This document shows, one piece after another, positions 6,393-7,046 of a stretch of DNA of 7,046 nt. Source of the DNA: an uncultured Angelakisella sp. (lineage in GTDB: Bacteria; Bacillota; Clostridia; Oscillospirales; Ruminococcaceae); contig CANOCD010000057.1 of assembly GCA_947564495.1 (NCBI GenBank), positions 1-7,046 on the forward strand, written 5' to 3'. Made by a program: the position numbers and the translations under genes. Numbering within the stretch: the stretch's first letter is position 1; every line of letters begins with the position of its first letter. The notes below the pieces were generated by a model, which did not search any database, was not told the origin of the DNA, and worked only from the letters and a program-made list of their open reading frames with translations.

Positions 6393-7046
6393 GTGAAAAA
6401 TCATGCCAATCTTTGGTCGGGACCATCCTGCTGCAACACGCCGGAACTGCGGGAACTGCTGCAAAACTTTTCCGTTGTAAAGAAGCTGTCTCCCGGAGAA
6501 AATTTTCTGATGCCGGGGACGCCGATCCGGTATGCCTCTTATATTGCGGAGGGCGTCACCGCCCATACCACCACCAGCGAAAGCGGCCGGGAAAAGGTGC
6601 TGTACCGCCTGGGCCGGGGATGGTTTTTCAGCGAGGAGGTCCTCCTTCGGGACTACACGGTGGAATCGGCCCGGTATGCCATTGCGGAGACGCCCACGAC
6701 CCTCTGGCTGCTGGACAAGCCCGCCTACCTGGAGCTGCTGAAGCACCCCATCTTTGTTTCGGCCATTATCCGCTGCACCGCCTACAAATGCAGTATGCTC
6801 CGCACGGAGATCGAAAGCCTTACCTTCGATTCGACCAAGGAGCGGCTCATGCGGCTGCTGAGTTCCGGCGCCGACCGTGCCTCGGTGGAAGATCAGTATT
6901 GGTACAATATGAAAGTTTCCTGGACCCACCAGGACCTTGCGGCCATCATCGGGACAAACCGTGTCACCATCAGCAGATTGATCGCCGAACTGCGGGCGGA
7001 TGGCTGCCTTCGCACCGTCAACGGCAGACTGCAGGTCAATATCTCC
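6393..7046 (+). CDS. Crp/Fnr-family transcriptional regulator, C-terminus cut by window edge
   Basis: The frame stays open to the last base, giving 218 residues; the family is usually 220-235, so only a few are missing. An N-terminal cyclic nucleotide-binding-type beta-roll spans about 20-110 (LSPGENF, GREKVLYRLGRGWFFSEE), then a dimer helix, then a winged helix-turn-helix around 175-205 (SWTHQDLAAIIGTNRVTISRLIAEL). The Arg-Ser pair that binds cAMP in Crp is absent (SEE, 80-82). Cysteines are at 13, 14, 128, 133 and 205, but not in the FNR iron-sulfur spacing, so the effector is unknown. GTG 6393 is preferred because GGGAG lies 9 nt upstream; the in-frame ATG 6384 directly abuts that site. 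Its divergent position, sharing an intergenic region with the operon, makes it the prime candidate for the operon's local regulator (inference). Confidence 0.92.
   Translation, partial: MKNHANLWSGPSCCNTPELRELLQNFSVVKKLSPGENFLMPGTPIRYASYIAEGVTAHTTTSESGREKVLYRLGRGWFFSEEVLLRDYTVESARYAIAETPTTLWLLDKPAYLELLKHPIFVSAIIRCTAYKCSMLRTEIESLTFDSTKERLMRLLSSGADRASVEDQYWYNMKVSWTHQDLAAIIGTNRVTISRLIAELRADGCLRTVNGRLQVNIS

Noticed and set aside
6090..6929. 279-residue minus-strand frame opposite the regulator
   Set aside because: It is the reverse of the Crp/Fnr gene, whose domains are clear in the plus frame.

Overview
The window is a compact metabolic operon on the minus strand, read from about 5998 leftward past position 1, plus a divergently transcribed Crp/Fnr-family regulator on the plus strand that runs off the right edge. 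The DNA is GC-rich with G/C-biased third codon positions. Most genes have Shine-Dalgarno sequences of the AGGAG/GGAGG kind, and the main promoter is near-consensus sigma70/SigA. This fits a GC-rich anaerobic Firmicute (Clostridia, for example the Oscillospiraceae), but that placement is inference from style and gene content, not a marker gene.

Minus-strand order in the direction of transcription is: archaeal-type (class II) glyceraldehyde-3-phosphate dehydrogenase (5934-4870), archaeal-type phosphoglycerate kinase (4853-3609), split transketolase N-terminal subunit (3595-2753), split transketolase C-terminal subunit (2749-1784), LarA-family nickel-pincer hydroxyacid racemase (1779-529), and the N-terminal part of a malic enzyme (509 to beyond 1). 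Gaps are 3 to 19 nt and no internal terminator is visible, so the six genes are very probably one transcript. The malic enzyme and the regulator have no stop codon inside the window, so both are partial here.

The divergent intergenic region (5935-6392) has three zones. An AT-rich zone next to the operon holds a TTGACA-17-TACAAT promoter, a hairpin at the predicted 5' end of the mRNA, and a TTGCA-N5-TGCAA palindrome about 72 bp upstream of the predicted start. A GC-rich core (6115-6231) is packed with inverted repeats. A second AT-rich zone carries an extended -10 promoter (TTGCCA-17-TATAAT) for the regulator.

The enzymes suggest a carbon module linking C3/C4 hydroxyacids to sugar phosphates. 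LarA could interconvert the enantiomers of a 2-hydroxyacid (malate is a good candidate because of its neighbour). Malic enzyme turns L-malate into pyruvate, CO2 and reduced cofactor. PGK and GAPDH connect 3-phosphoglycerate with triose phosphate, and transketolase connects triose with pentose phosphates. The most unusual point is the archaeal-type GAPDH/PGK pair in a bacterial-looking operon next to a Ni-dependent racemase and a malic enzyme. Each family is known; the combination is what deserves attention.
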